A program made the position numbers and the translations under genes. The notes below the pieces were generated by a model. That model worked only from the letters and a program-made list of their open reading frames with translations, had not been told where the DNA came from and searched no databases. Shown here piece by piece: positions 17,901 to 26,476 of a stretch of DNA of 64,000 nucleotides; within the stretch, counting starts at the first letter, position 1; each line of letters begins with the position of its first letter. This DNA comes from JADLCX01 sp964630785 (GTDB lineage: Bacteria > Planctomycetota > Phycisphaerae > Phycisphaerales > UBA1924): contig CAZVZG010000017.1 of NCBI GenBank assembly GCA_964630785.1, forward strand, positions 1-64,000, in the 5' to 3' direction.

Positions 17901-18117
17901 CGGCGGGGCTCCGGTGGGAAGAGGGCGACTCGGGTTGGGGTTTCGCCGCGAAGGCCGGCGCGCCAGGGCGCGGACGCCAATATCGGAATCTCCGCGCCCA
18001 ACCCATCAAAGGAACAAAGTGTCGGGGCGCGGTATTCTGTCGGGTGTTCGCGGCGATCCACGACAACGGCCCGCCGGCCGCGTAACCGGTCCCGGTCGCC
18101 CTCTTTGGAGGCCCAGC

Positions 18118-18756
18118 ATGTCTCAGACCCCTCTCCCCCCACCGCTTCCTCCGCAGTTCCCACCGACGGAGGGGCACGACTTGGGCCTGGAACCCACTCG
18201 CAAGTCCTGGCCCAAGGTCATCGGCGTCCTGTCGATCGTCTGGGGTTCGTTGTGGCTTTTTTGCAACGGCTGCGGCCTGATCGGCCAGGTGTTCCAGTCG
18301 GCGATGATGAAGATGATTCCCCAGCCGACGGGGCCCAACGCCCAGCAGATCCCCCCCATGCCGGACGTGATGAAGCCGACGGTGCTCGATATCGCCGGCA
18401 TGAGCGCGGGCATGATCCTTTGCGTGGTGCTGATCGTCGCGGGCGCAATGCTCGTGGCCAGGAACCCCAAGGGCCGGGTGACCCACCTGGTCTACGCCGC
18501 GCTGAGCATTCTCGCGACCCTGATCGGGACGACGTTCGCATTCCAGAAGCAGGCCGCGATCCAGGCCTGGGCCAAGCAGAACCCCGACAACTTCTGGGGC
18601 AAGAGCCAGTCGCACGGCGGTGGACTTGCGTTCATCTTCATCGGCGTGGCGGTCCTGCTGGCTATGGCGTACCCCTTGTTCCTCCTGATATGGTTCCTCG
18701 CAGTGAAGCGTGACACCCGCGAAATCACCCAGGGTTCCGAGGAGCCGATCGTGTGA
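18118..18756 (+). CDS. four-TM membrane protein of unknown function
   Basis: 212 residues. A Pro-rich cytoplasmic lead (M-S-Q-T-P-L-P-P-P-L-P-P) precedes four predicted helices at about 34-55, 97-116, 122-142 and 168-196. The start at 18118 has TTGGAGG at 18105-18111. Two cysteines flank the end of the first helix. I do not recognise the family. It is the first gene of a tightly coupled operon: its TGA overlaps the GTG of the ROK kinase gene by 4 nt. Confidence 0.7.
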   Translation: MSQTPLPPPLPPQFPPTEGHDLGLEPTRKSWPKVIGVLSIVWGSLWLFCNGCGLIGQVFQSAMMKMIPQPTGPNAQQIPPMPDVMKPTVLDIAGMSAGMILCVVLIVAGAMLVARNPKGRVTHLVYAALSILATLIGTTFAFQKQAAIQAWAKQNPDNFWGKSQSHGGGLAFIFIGVAVLLAMAYPLFLLIWFLAVKRDTREITQGSEEPIV

Positions 18757-19775
18757 CGAAGCCCGTTCACCCGTCCACCGGCCGGATCATCGCCGGACTG
18801 GACATCGGCGGAACCAAGATCGGGATGTGCCTGGGCACGCAAGACGGTCGCGTGCTCGTGGCCGAGCGCGTGCCCGTGGACCGGGCTTCCGACCCCGGGC
18901 CGATGCTGGAGGTCTGCCGCGAACGCCTGCTGAAACTGCGCGAGCAGTTGGGGCCGGACACACCGCCGCTCGCGGCGGTCGGTTGCTCGTGCCCCGGCCC
19001 GCTCGACTACAAGGCCGGGCGGTTCATCAACCCGCCGAACAACCCCCGCTGGCACGGCTTTGGCCTGCGCGACTGGATGGCCGGGGCGTTCAATTGCCCC
19101 AGCGCCATGATGAACGATGCCAACGCCGCGGCGCTGGCGGAGTGGCTCTGGGGTGCTGCCCGCGGCACGTTCACGAGCTTGTTCCTGACTATGTCCACGG
19201 GCATGGGGGCCGGGCTGATCATCGACGGCCGGCTCTACGAAGGCCCGCTCGGCCTGGCCGGCGAGATCGGGCGCATCCGCCTGCGCGACACCGACGACGG
19301 GCCCGTCGGCTTCGGCCGCCGGGGCAGCGTGGAGGGCTACGCGAGCGGGCCGGGCATGTCGCAACTGGCGGTGTCCGAGGCGATCGCGTGCACGCATCGG
19401 AACGAGGAAACGGCGTTGCGGCACGAACTGACCGAACGCGGCACGATCTCGCCCGAGGCGCTGTGCGAGGCGGCCCGGGCAGGCGACGCCGCAGCGTGCC
19501 GGGTTACCGATCGGGTCGCGGCGGAGCTCGGCCGCCTGATGGCCATCATGACCGACGTTCTCAACCCGGAACTGTTTGTGCTGGGCACGATCGGGACGGC
19601 GTACCCGGACCTGTTCATCCCCGGGGCGACGAAAGCGTTGCGGCGGGAGGCGATCCCGGCGGCGGCGGCGATCGTCCAGGTCAAGCCCTCGGGCCTGAGC
19701 GATCGCGGGAATCAGCAGGCGCTGGCGGTCGGGGTGAACCTCTTACGCGGTGCGACGCACGGTGCGGAACGATGA
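18753..19775 (+). CDS. ROK family sugar kinase
   Basis: 340-residue ROK (repressor, ORF, kinase) family protein, likely an ATP-dependent hexose kinase. Phosphate-binding D-I-G-G-T-K is at 17-22, and the catalytic base D122 is in N-D-A-N-A-A-A-L. S-T-G-M-G-A-G forms the second ATP loop. It has no N-terminal HTH, so it is an enzyme rather than a repressor. The usual ROK zinc site (G-H followed by C-x-C-G-x-x-G-C) is absent, replaced by G-E-I-G-R-I-R-L and G-F-G-R-R-G-S-V-E-G-Y; such zinc-free ROK variants are known. GTG start overlaps the upstream stop, and its own stop overlaps the ATG of the HAD gene, so the three genes are translationally coupled. Confidence 0.88.
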   Translation: MTKPVHPSTGRIIAGLDIGGTKIGMCLGTQDGRVLVAERVPVDRASDPGPMLEVCRERLLKLREQLGPDTPPLAAVGCSCPGPLDYKAGRFINPPNNPRWHGFGLRDWMAGAFNCPSAMMNDANAAALAEWLWGAARGTFTSLFLTMSTGMGAGLIIDGRLYEGPLGLAGEIGRIRLRDTDDGPVGFGRRGSVEGYASGPGMSQLAVSEAIACTHRNEETALRHELTERGTISPEALCEAARAGDAAACRVTDRVAAELGRLMAIMTDVLNPELFVLGTIGTAYPDLFIPGATKALRREAIPAAAAIVQVKPSGLSDRGNQQALAVGVNLLRGATHGAER

Positions 19776-20530
19776 GCGTCATCGACGATGAAGCGCTCGA
19801 CTCGCCCTCCCCCCGGCCCCCTCCCTCTGGGAGGGGGAGTTTGCATCCGCTGCTGCGCGATGCCGCGGCGGTGATCTTCGACTTTGACGGCGTGCTGGTG
19901 GATTCCGAGCCGCTGCACGAGGAGGCGATCAAGCGGACCGGGGCCTCGCGGGGTTGGAAGATGACCCGCGAGCACTTCCTGAGCATGGTCGGCAAGGGCG
20001 ACGAGCACGCGATGCGCCTGCTCGCTCGCGAGAACGGCCACGAGCTGACCGACCGCGCCGTCGTGGAACTTTGCGAGGAGAAGCACCGGCACTGCCTCAG
20101 GCTCATTCAAGAGAAGCGGTTTTCGGTGCAGCCCGGCGTGCCCGAGCTCGTCGGTCTTGTGAGCGCGGCCATGCCCGCGGGCGTCTGCTCCGGCTCGCGG
20201 CGCGACGTGGTGACGGGGATGCTCGCGGCGAGTGGGCTGGCGCCCTTTATGCGCACAGTGGTCACGCACGAGGACGTCCGCGAGCCCAAGCCCGCGCCCG
20301 AGGGCTACCTGCTCGCGGCGGCGCGGCTGGGGTTGGGGGCGGACGCGATGGGCGGGTGCGTGGTGATCGAGGACAGCCCGACGGGTATCCGAGCGGCGAA
20401 AGCAGCGGGCATGCGCGTGCTCGCCGTGTGCCACTCGTTCGGGCCCGAGCGGTTGGGCGAGGCCGACACCGTGCTCAGGCACATCTCCGAACTCGTGCCG
20501 CTCGGGCGTGATGGCGCCTGTCAGGGATGA
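19772..20530 (+). CDS. HAD family phosphatase (beta-phosphoglucomutase-like)
   Basis: 252 residues. Motif I is F-D-F-D-G-V-L-V-D-S-E with nucleophile D37 and D39. Motif II Ser is in C-S-G-S-R, motif III Lys in E-P-K-P-A-P, and motif IV is V-I-E-D-S-P-T-G-I-R-A-A. This is the subfamily of sugar-phosphate phosphatases and phosphomutases. Coupled to the ROK kinase by an ATGA overlap, it may act on the same sugar phosphate. The first about 30 residues are atypical: codons 15-22 are encoded by a perfect C-rich/G-rich palindrome (19817-19837), which suggests an inserted repeat or a start further downstream. Confidence 0.87.
   Translation: MSVIDDEALDSPSPRPPPSGRGSLHPLLRDAAAVIFDFDGVLVDSEPLHEEAIKRTGASRGWKMTREHFLSMVGKGDEHAMRLLARENGHELTDRAVVELCEEKHRHCLRLIQEKRFSVQPGVPELVGLVSAAMPAGVCSGSRRDVVTGMLAASGLAPFMRTVVTHEDVREPKPAPEGYLLAAARLGLGADAMGGCVVIEDSPTGIRAAKAAGMRVLAVCHSFGPERLGEADTVLRHISELVPLGRDGACQG
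19817..19837. repeat. palindrome inside HAD N-terminus
   Basis: A 9 bp perfect stem (19817-19825 with 19829-19837), loop TCT, lies in-frame in codons 15-22. A hairpin of similar CCTCCC/GGGAGG type occurs upstream of nrdR at 23889-23913. Confidence 0.6.
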
Positions 20531-20552
20531 CCGCCGGGCGAAGGGTGAGACT

Positions 20553-21383
20553 TCAACCAGACCCGGGCGCCTTGGGCAACTCCGGTGCGATCAACGGCCA
20601 CAGACAGCCGCATTCGGGGCAGACCGCCGGGCCGACCTGCGCGACCAAGTCAGGCGCGGCGATCTCCGCAGGTCGCACGTTCCCGAGCGGGAACCCGCAG
20701 TCTGGGCAGACGGCCCCCTGCGCGGCCGCGACCAGACGGCGACGTTCGGTGCGGAGACGGCGAATGCCGAGGATCATCAATACGACACCGAATGCGACAC
20801 TCAGCGGCACCGTCCATCCGGGCAGCCCAGGAACCCACTGCGCATCGAAGATGAAGCTCGACGAGTACACATACCCGCCGGTGACGCAAAGCCATGTGCT
20901 GGTGGGGTGCGCCCGAGCCAGCATGTAGGTCCGAAGGCACCCCTCTGATTGAGCAAGTTGCTTCGCGGCCGCGGCGCGTCGCGAGCTGACCTCCGCCATT
21001 GCAGTCCGAACCGATCCTTCGTGGGCGAGCTGTTTCACCACGGCGACACGCTCTCGCCGGAGCCGCATCAACAAGCGCCTATTGCCCGCAACACGCAGCG
21101 CGCCTGCAACAAAGACCATCGCACCACCCATCAGGATCGTTGACACGAGAAAAGCCCGCTGCACGCGATGCCCGGCGGCGATCACGAGTGCTGTGATCAG
21201 GGCAATGACGAGCAGAGTCCCGACATTGGTCAAAGCGACTCTACGGCGGAGACGCCTCTTCTGCTCGGGCTTGAGCGTTGGCTTGCCCGCCAAGCGCCTG
21301 CGCTCCTCCCTTCCCAGGCACGCGCAGACGTAGTGCTCCCACTGCGACCACGCCTTTGCACCATCTCGACGGCGCGGCGTCAC
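20553..21383 (-). CDS. membrane protein with C-terminal zinc knuckle
   Basis: 276 residues of unknown function. Predicted helices lie at about 52-72, 78-98 and 190-208, with a basic, Arg-rich loop between. The tail has C-P-D-C-G and C-P-E-C-G about 27 residues apart, a single zinc knuckle like the one in the gene at 14921. GTG start 21383 overlaps the thrS stop by 4 nt (GTGA), so it is likely co-transcribed and translationally coupled with thrS. No role in aminoacylation is implied by its sequence. Confidence 0.72.
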   Translation of the reverse strand: MTPRRRDGAKAWSQWEHYVCACLGREERRRLAGKPTLKPEQKRRLRRRVALTNVGTLLVIALITALVIAAGHRVQRAFLVSTILMGGAMVFVAGALRVAGNRRLLMRLRRERVAVVKQLAHEGSVRTAMAEVSSRRAAAAKQLAQSEGCLRTYMLARAHPTSTWLCVTGGYVYSSSFIFDAQWVPGLPGWTVPLSVAFGVVLMILGIRRLRTERRRLVAAAQGAVCPDCGFPLGNVRPAEIAAPDLVAQVGPAVCPECGCLWPLIAPELPKAPGSG

Positions 21384-23608
21384 ACAAACCTCGCCGCCAC
21401 CGTGCTCCCGCCGCGGCTATCGATCTCGGCCTTCAGATCAGCGACAAACTCGCGCAGGTTCATCTGCCCCAGGTCTTTCTGGATGCCGCGGGCGCGGACC
21501 GACACCTTGCTCACTTCCTCGTCCCGCGGCCCCACCACCAGCAGATAGGGCACCTTCCAATCCGTCGCGTTCTTGACCTTGGCCTGGATGCGATCGCCCG
21601 AGAAATCCACGGTGGCGCGGCAGCCGATCGCCTTGAGTTGCGACAGGACCTCTTTCGCGTACCCGTCGGTCTTCTCGCTGATCGGCAGCACGCGCACCTG
21701 CTCGGGCGCGAGCCACGTCGGGAACGAGCCCGCGAAGTGCTCGATGAGCACGCCGCAGAACCGCTCGAAACTGCCGAAGGGGGCCCGGTGGATCATCACC
21801 GGGCGGTGCGGCTGGTTGTCCGGGCCGACGTAGGAGAGGTCGAAGCGGATCGGCAGGTTGTAATCCACCTGCACGGTGCCCAACTGCCAGTCGCGCCCGA
21901 TCACGTCCTTGATGACAAAGTCGATCTTGGGCCCGTAAAACGCGGCCTCTCCCGGCTCCCGGCTGAAGGGAACGCCCAGCGACTCGGCCGCGGCGATGCA
22001 CGCCGCCTCGGCCTTGTCCCAGTTGGACGGGTCGCCGGTGTATTTGCCGCTGTCGCGGTCGCGCAGACCGACCCGCACGCGGTAGTCCTTCATGTTGAGC
22101 GTGCTGAGCACGGTCTTGACCAGCGAGAGGCAGCCGATGAGCTCGGCGGGCACCTGCTCCTCGGTGCAGAACAGGTGCGCGTCGTCCTGGGTGAAGCCGC
22201 GGACGCGGGTCATGCCGTTGAGCTCGCCCGACTGCTCCCACCGGTAGACGGTGCCGAACTCGGCCAGGCGCACGGGCATGTCGCGGTAGCTGTGCGGTGC
22301 GCTCGCGAAGATCTTGATGTGGTGCGGGCAGTTCATCGGCTTGAGCAGATAGCCGTCGAGCAGCTTCTCGTCGGCCAGCACCCGCTCGGGGCCGATCGCC
22401 TCGCGACCGGTCCGCTTGTTGATCTGCTCGGCCAGGCGCGCCGACACGCCCTCGAGCCGGTTGGCCATCTCGGCGCACGAGCAGCCCTCGGTGATGCACC
22501 GGGCCATCGCGTCGCTCTCGGGGATCGCGGGGTATTGCGACTCCTTGTAGTACGGGAAATGGCCGCTGGTCTTGTAGAGCTCCAGCTTGCCGATGTGCGG
22601 GGTGAAGACCTGGTGGTAGCCCTGCTTCTCCAGCTCGTGGCTGATGAACTTCATGAGTTCCTGGCGCAGCACGCTTCCCGCCGGGGTCCAGAGGATCAGC
22701 CCTTGGCCCACGTCGTCGTCGATGTGGAACAGGCGGAGTTGCTTCCCGATCACACGGTGGTCGCGCTTGCGGGCCTCTTCCAACTGGTTCATGTGCGCGT
22801 CGAGCTCGGCGCGGCTGGCGAACGCGGTCCCGTACACGCGGGTCAGCCGGTCGCTGTTCTCGTCGCCGTGCCAGTAGCTGCTGGCCAGCGACATCACCTT
22901 GACCGCGCCGATCCGCCCGGTGCTCGGAACGTGCGGCCCGCGGCACAAATCCTCCCAGTTCTTCCCCGGCGTGCCGGTCGCGTAGAAGCTCAGCCGGCAC
23001 TCGGGCCGAAAGTTGATGATCACGCCGGGGGTGACCTCCGAGCGGTGGTGTTGGAGCTTGGCCCCATCACCCGCCTCGAGCGCGTCCTTGGCCAGGGCGA
23101 TCTCGGCGTTGTCGATCTTGTACTTGTTCCCCTCGGCCTTGAGCTTGGCCAGGCCTTCCTCCGCGTCGAGCTCATAGCGGGTGAACGGCCGGTCTTCCTT
23201 GATGATCGCGTCGATCTCCTGCTCGATGCGCTGAAAATCGCCCGAGCTCAGCGGCCGGTCGCCGGGCACGTGCATGTCGTAGTAGAACCCGGTGGCCAGC
23301 GGCGGGCCGTAGGCGAGCTGCACGCCCGGGATCACCCGCTGGATGGCCTCGGCCATGATGTGGGCCGCGGAGTGGCGGATGAGGTACAGCGCGTCCGGGT
23401 CGGGCTGCTTGTCCCGGGTCTTCTCGGTGACGATGGCCAGCGAGCAGTCGCGCTCGATGAGGGTGCTCAGATCGCGCAGGTCGCCGTCCACCTTGCACCC
23501 CAACGCGGCCAAGGCCAGGCGCGGGCCGATCGATTCGGCCACTTGCCGGGCGGTCACGGGGTGCTCAAAGGTCTTGACGGAGCCGTCGGGGAGGGTGATG
23601 CGGGGCAT
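21380..23608 (-). CDS. thrS: threonyl-tRNA synthetase
   Basis: 742-residue class II synthetase that charges tRNA-Thr. Domain order: TGS domain (about 1-62), editing domain with H79-x-x-x-H83 and C-R-G-P-H226, catalytic core with M-N-C427-P-H-H (zinc Cys), R-W-E-Q-S-G-E-L-N-G motif 2 region and the H-R-A-P-F-G-S-F-E-R motif 3, then the anticodon-binding domain. Typical length is about 640. The excess is mainly an insertion of about 50 residues at 368-420, after the Y-Y-K-E-S motif and before the zinc Cys, containing C-I-T-E-G-C-S-C. ATG 23608 puts the TGS domain at the N-terminus. It reads divergently from nrdR over a repeat-rich 402 nt spacer. Confidence 0.97.
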   Translation of the reverse strand: MPRITLPDGSVKTFEHPVTARQVAESIGPRLALAALGCKVDGDLRDLSTLIERDCSLAIVTEKTRDKQPDPDALYLIRHSAAHIMAEAIQRVIPGVQLAYGPPLATGFYYDMHVPGDRPLSSGDFQRIEQEIDAIIKEDRPFTRYELDAEEGLAKLKAEGNKYKIDNAEIALAKDALEAGDGAKLQHHRSEVTPGVIINFRPECRLSFYATGTPGKNWEDLCRGPHVPSTGRIGAVKVMSLASSYWHGDENSDRLTRVYGTAFASRAELDAHMNQLEEARKRDHRVIGKQLRLFHIDDDVGQGLILWTPAGSVLRQELMKFISHELEKQGYHQVFTPHIGKLELYKTSGHFPYYKESQYPAIPESDAMARCITEGCSCAEMANRLEGVSARLAEQINKRTGREAIGPERVLADEKLLDGYLLKPMNCPHHIKIFASAPHSYRDMPVRLAEFGTVYRWEQSGELNGMTRVRGFTQDDAHLFCTEEQVPAELIGCLSLVKTVLSTLNMKDYRVRVGLRDRDSGKYTGDPSNWDKAEAACIAAAESLGVPFSREPGEAAFYGPKIDFVIKDVIGRDWQLGTVQVDYNLPIRFDLSYVGPDNQPHRPVMIHRAPFGSFERFCGVLIEHFAGSFPTWLAPEQVRVLPISEKTDGYAKEVLSQLKAIGCRATVDFSGDRIQAKVKNATDWKVPYLLVVGPRDEEVSKVSVRARGIQKDLGQMNLREFVADLKAEIDSRGGSTVAARFV

Positions 23609-23613
23609 GGGTG

Positions 23614-23648
23614 AATATCGGATATCGGATGGCGGATTTCGGATGGGG
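23614..23648. repeat. CGGATNN heptad repeat upstream of thrS
   Basis: Four to five tandem 7 nt units (AATATCGGATATCGGATGG, CGGATTT, CGGATGG) lie directly before the thrS start, with the same consensus as at 17050. Confidence 0.7.
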
Positions 23649-23711
23649 GAAAGACGCGGGAAATCGGCGGCGGTGCGGGGGCGGGGGCGGGCGGCGGGCG
23701 GCGGAAACGAA

Positions 23712-23736
23712 CAAGCCCGGCGCGGGGCCGGGCTTG
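23712..23736. repeat. 10 bp inverted repeat in thrS/nrdR spacer
   Basis: CAAGCCCGGC and GCCGGGCTTG flank a GCGGG loop. Read toward thrS it is followed by TTCGTTTCC, so a leader attenuator is conceivable but unproven. Confidence 0.5.
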
Positions 23737-23888
23737 GGGGTGGACACGACGGAGACCCGTGCGCGCGGGCCGGCCTACCCGCGGGGGTCGGGGATACGGG
23801 TGGTCGTACGCGTGGGCGGTTGCACACGGTGGGGCATGAGGGATAGGTTAGGCCGCACCCCCTTCCGATTCTCGCTTTGCTCGGATGT

Positions 23889-23913
23889 CCTCTCCCGCCG
23901 GTCGCGGGAGAGG
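23889..23913. repeat. 10 bp inverted repeat upstream of nrdR
   Basis: CCTCTCCCGC and GCGGGAGAGG with loop CGGTC. Its composition resembles dispersed C-rich/G-rich intergenic palindromes found in many genomes. Confidence 0.5.
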
Positions 23914-23961
23914 GAGGCTCCCCATTGACCGATCCGCCCCCATCCCCCATCCCCCATTCGC

Positions 23962-23990
23962 TATCCGCTATCCGCCATCCGCTATCCCGA
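23962..23990. repeat. inverted heptad repeat upstream of nrdR
   Basis: ATCCGCT, ATCCGCC, ATCCGCT units are the reverse complement of the CGGATNN heptads on the thrS side of the same spacer. Confidence 0.65.
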
Positions 23991-23997
23991 TCCGCGG

Positions 23998-24003
23998 TAG
24001 ACT
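23998..24003 (+). promoter_or_regulatory. -10 box of nrdR
   Basis: TAGACT, 7 nt before GTG 24011, with no ribosome binding site between; leaderless spacing. Confidence 0.5.
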
Positions 24004-24010
24004 TGGCCCC

Positions 24011-24538
24011 GTGATCTGCCCGTACTGCGAGCACAACGACGACAAGGTGATCGACAGCCGCGCCAGCGAGGGCGGCAAGGTGGTCCGCCGCCGGCGTGAG
24101 TGCCTCAAGTGCCAGAAGCGGTTCACGACCTACGAGCGGGTTGAGGAGTCGGCCCGGCTGATCGTGCTCAAGAAGGACGGCACGCACGTGCCGTTCAACC
24201 GCGAGAACATCCTGCGTGGCGTGATCGCGGCGTGCGGCAAGCGGCCCGTGCCGGAGGACGCCAAGCTGGGGATCGTGGAGGAGGTCGAAGAGGAGCTGCA
24301 CCGCGAGTTCGAGCGCGAGGTGCCCAGCAAGGTGATCGGCGAGAAAGTCATGGCTCGACTGAGGCAGCTCGACGAGGTCGCGTACGTGCGGTTCGCCAGC
24401 GAGCACTACCAGTTCCGGAACGTCGGCGAGTTCGTCGAGGAGCTCCGGCACCTGGATGGGCGGATCAGGGACGTGAAGGACCAGCAGCCGCTGTTCGACG
24501 AGCGGGGCGGGCGGCGCGCCGAGAACGCGACGCCCTGA
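24011..24538 (+). CDS. nrdR: transcriptional repressor NrdR
   Basis: 175 residues, a little longer than the usual 150. The N-terminal zinc ribbon has C3-P-Y-C6 and C31-L-K-C34, followed by R-F-T-T-Y-E-R, a family signature. An ATP-cone (about 49-139) senses ATP/dATP. NrdR binds NrdR boxes and represses ribonucleotide reductase genes; no nrd genes are in the window. GTG 24011 places the first Cys at residue 3, as in homologues. The C-terminal 25 residues are a charged extension. Confidence 0.96.
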   Translation: MICPYCEHNDDKVIDSRASEGGKVVRRRRECLKCQKRFTTYERVEESARLIVLKKDGTHVPFNRENILRGVIAACGKRPVPEDAKLGIVEEVEEELHREFEREVPSKVIGEKVMARLRQLDEVAYVRFASEHYQFRNVGEFVEELRHLDGRIRDVKDQQPLFDERGGRRAENATP

Positions 24539-24747
24539 GGCTTTGAGTGTCCCAACCCCGGCGAGCCCATCGCCCGAACCGGTCGTTTCTGGGGGTGAGA
24601 TATGGCGGGCCGGGGGACGGGCGGGGGAATCGGTGAAAATTTGTTCTCGGCGGACTTGCATCCGGGCGGATGCGGGGCATCGGTTGTAGTGGCCCGCGCC
24701 GATCGAACGGACATTTTCGGAAGCGGCGGAGCCGACAGGAGGCGGTC

Positions 24748-26388
24748 ATGCTCGCCCGAAAGGTCGTCGATCTGGTGTGGCTCGGCACGGTGATGGCGGC
24801 GAACACGCTCGCGCAGGCACAGTTGGCGGTGGTCTCGACCTCGCCGGCGATCAACGCCGCCGGGGTCCCGACGGGCTCGGCGATCTCGGTCACGTTCGAT
24901 CGGCCGTTGAACCCGGCCAGCGTCACGGCGCAGAGCTTCGGGGCGTTCGCGAGGTGGAGCGGGCCGGTGGCGGGGACGGTGGCGCTCTCCAACGGCGACC
25001 GGACGGTCACGCTCACGCCGTCGCGACCGTTCAAGGCCGGCGAGCAGGTGATGGTGGTTCTGTCGCACGATCTGCGGGGGGCCGACGGAACGTTCCTCCG
25101 ATCGGCTGGCTACTCGGTCCTGTTTACCACGGCCGTGAGCGCGACCCCAGGCCACGTGTTCAGGGAGGTGGACCGCGTGTACACGCGGGGGCCTAACGGC
25201 GTCGGGCCGCAGACGCGGATCTACGGAGGGCTCGCGTGCGACCTGGATCGCGACGGATGGAGCGACCTGACGATCATCAACGAGGTGTCGGCCGACGTGC
25301 GGGTGTTCATGAACCGGGCCGACGGAACGGGGCTCTTTCAGCCGAGCTTCCTGACTCCGCCGACTGGCATTCCGTTCGAGTCGAGCCCCAACGAGCCGGC
25401 GGATTTCAACCGGGACGGGTTTGTTGATCTGGTGACGTCCAGCAACGCCGAGGACAAGATCGCCGTGCTCTTTGGCAACGGAGACGGGACTTTCGACCCG
25501 GCGGTGGAGATCGCGGTGGGGCAGTATCCGCGCGGGTTCGCGGTGATGGATGCCGACGGGGACGGCGACATGGACATCGCTCTGGCGCAGGCCGACGCGA
25601 ACAACATCGCGCTGTTCCTGAACAACGGATCGGGCGGGTTCGCGGCGCCCGCGACCTTCGACGGGGGGCTGGGCGGCGAGTACGGGATGAACGCCGCAGA
25701 CATGAACGGGGACGGCATCATCGACCTGGTGGTCGGCGGGATCGACACGCAGGAAGTTTCGGTCCTCCTCGGGACGGGGAGCGGGTCGTTCACGCTCACC
25801 GACACGCAGTCGATCGGGGGCGCTCCGTGGGTGGTCGTGTGCGCGGACGTGAACGGCGATGGGAACATGGACGTGACCACGGCCAACTCATTCTCCGCCA
25901 ACGGCTCGATCGTGCTGGGCGATGGGACCGGACACCTCGGCGACAGCCCGACCAATCAGCCGGTCTCGGGGCACTGCGTCGCCACCGATGTCGTGGACTT
26001 TGAGGGAGACGGCGACATGGACTGGATCTTGTCGTCCTTCGGCGGTGGTGCGTGGCACATGTTCGTCAACGACGGCACGGGTGGCTTCTCGCCTTACAGA
26101 GTGGTGGATGCGCCCTCAAACCCCGCCTGCTGCCTCCCGGCGGACTTTGACAACGACGGCGACGTTGACCTGGCGTTCATCGACGAGATCGCCGACATCA
26201 TCGTTCTGATGCACAACGTCTGCGCCGCCGACATGAACGCGAACGGGGCCGTGACCGTACAGGACATTTTCGACTTCCTGGCGGCCTACTTCTCGGGCGA
26301 CGCGGCCGCGGATTTCAACGGCTCTGGCGGCGCCACCGTGCAGGACATCTTCGACTTCCTCGCGGCCTATTTCACGCCCTGCGCGTGA
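24748..26388 (+). CDS. secreted Ig-like/VCBS-repeat protein with dockerin-like tag
   Basis: 546 residues. AGGAGG at 24737-24742 fixes the ATG at 24748, and a signal peptide ends A-Q-A-Q. Residues about 28-125 are a bacterial Ig-like domain of the SbsA/Big_5 type (T-S-P-A-x-N-A-A-G-V-P, then a V-T-F-D-R-P-L-N strand). About 150-485 are VCBS/FG-GAP propeller repeats with D-x-D-x-D-G-D and D-x-N-G-D-G loops that should bind calcium. The tandem tag is at 492-546, beginning C-A-A-D-M-N and ending T-P-C-A rather than G-C-P. This is the fifth intact tagged exoprotein and lies apart from the cluster at 3.4-13.6 kb. Its ligand is unknown. Confidence 0.88.
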   Translation: MLARKVVDLVWLGTVMAANTLAQAQLAVVSTSPAINAAGVPTGSAISVTFDRPLNPASVTAQSFGAFARWSGPVAGTVALSNGDRTVTLTPSRPFKAGEQVMVVLSHDLRGADGTFLRSAGYSVLFTTAVSATPGHVFREVDRVYTRGPNGVGPQTRIYGGLACDLDRDGWSDLTIINEVSADVRVFMNRADGTGLFQPSFLTPPTGIPFESSPNEPADFNRDGFVDLVTSSNAEDKIAVLFGNGDGTFDPAVEIAVGQYPRGFAVMDADGDGDMDIALAQADANNIALFLNNGSGGFAAPATFDGGLGGEYGMNAADMNGDGIIDLVVGGIDTQEVSVLLGTGSGSFTLTDTQSIGGAPWVVVCADVNGDGNMDVTTANSFSANGSIVLGDGTGHLGDSPTNQPVSGHCVATDVVDFEGDGDMDWILSSFGGGAWHMFVNDGTGGFSPYRVVDAPSNPACCLPADFDNDGDVDLAFIDEIADIIVLMHNVCAADMNANGAVTVQDIFDFLAAYFSGDAAADFNGSGGATVQDIFDFLAAYFTPCA

Positions 26389-26462
26389 TGCGGGCGCCTC
26401 CGGGCCCGCCGAATCAGGAAGGCGCGGGCGTGAGCGCCGACCACCCCGGACCGCCGGCGGCA

Positions 26463-26468
26463 TATGCT
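26463..26468 (+). promoter_or_regulatory. -10 box of scoA
   Basis: TATGCT, 8 nt before ATG 26477; leaderless spacing. Confidence 0.45.
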
Positions 26469-26476
26469 GTCCGGCC

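Larger units (their letters stand above)
23609..24010. other. 402 nt divergent spacer between thrS and nrdR
   Basis: No gene is supported. It holds CGGATNN heptads next to thrS (23614-23648), a 10 bp hairpin (23712-23721 with 23727-23736), a second 10 bp hairpin (23889-23898 with 23904-23913), inverted heptads next to nrdR (23962-23990) and the nrdR -10 box. Confidence 0.6.

Noticed and set aside
21278..23614. Long plus-strand frame opposite thrS
   Set aside because: Antisense shadow of thrS with no recognisable domain.
24011..24538. NrdR boxes upstream of nrdR
   Set aside because: No pair of ACACWATATWGT-like sites was found in the spacer.
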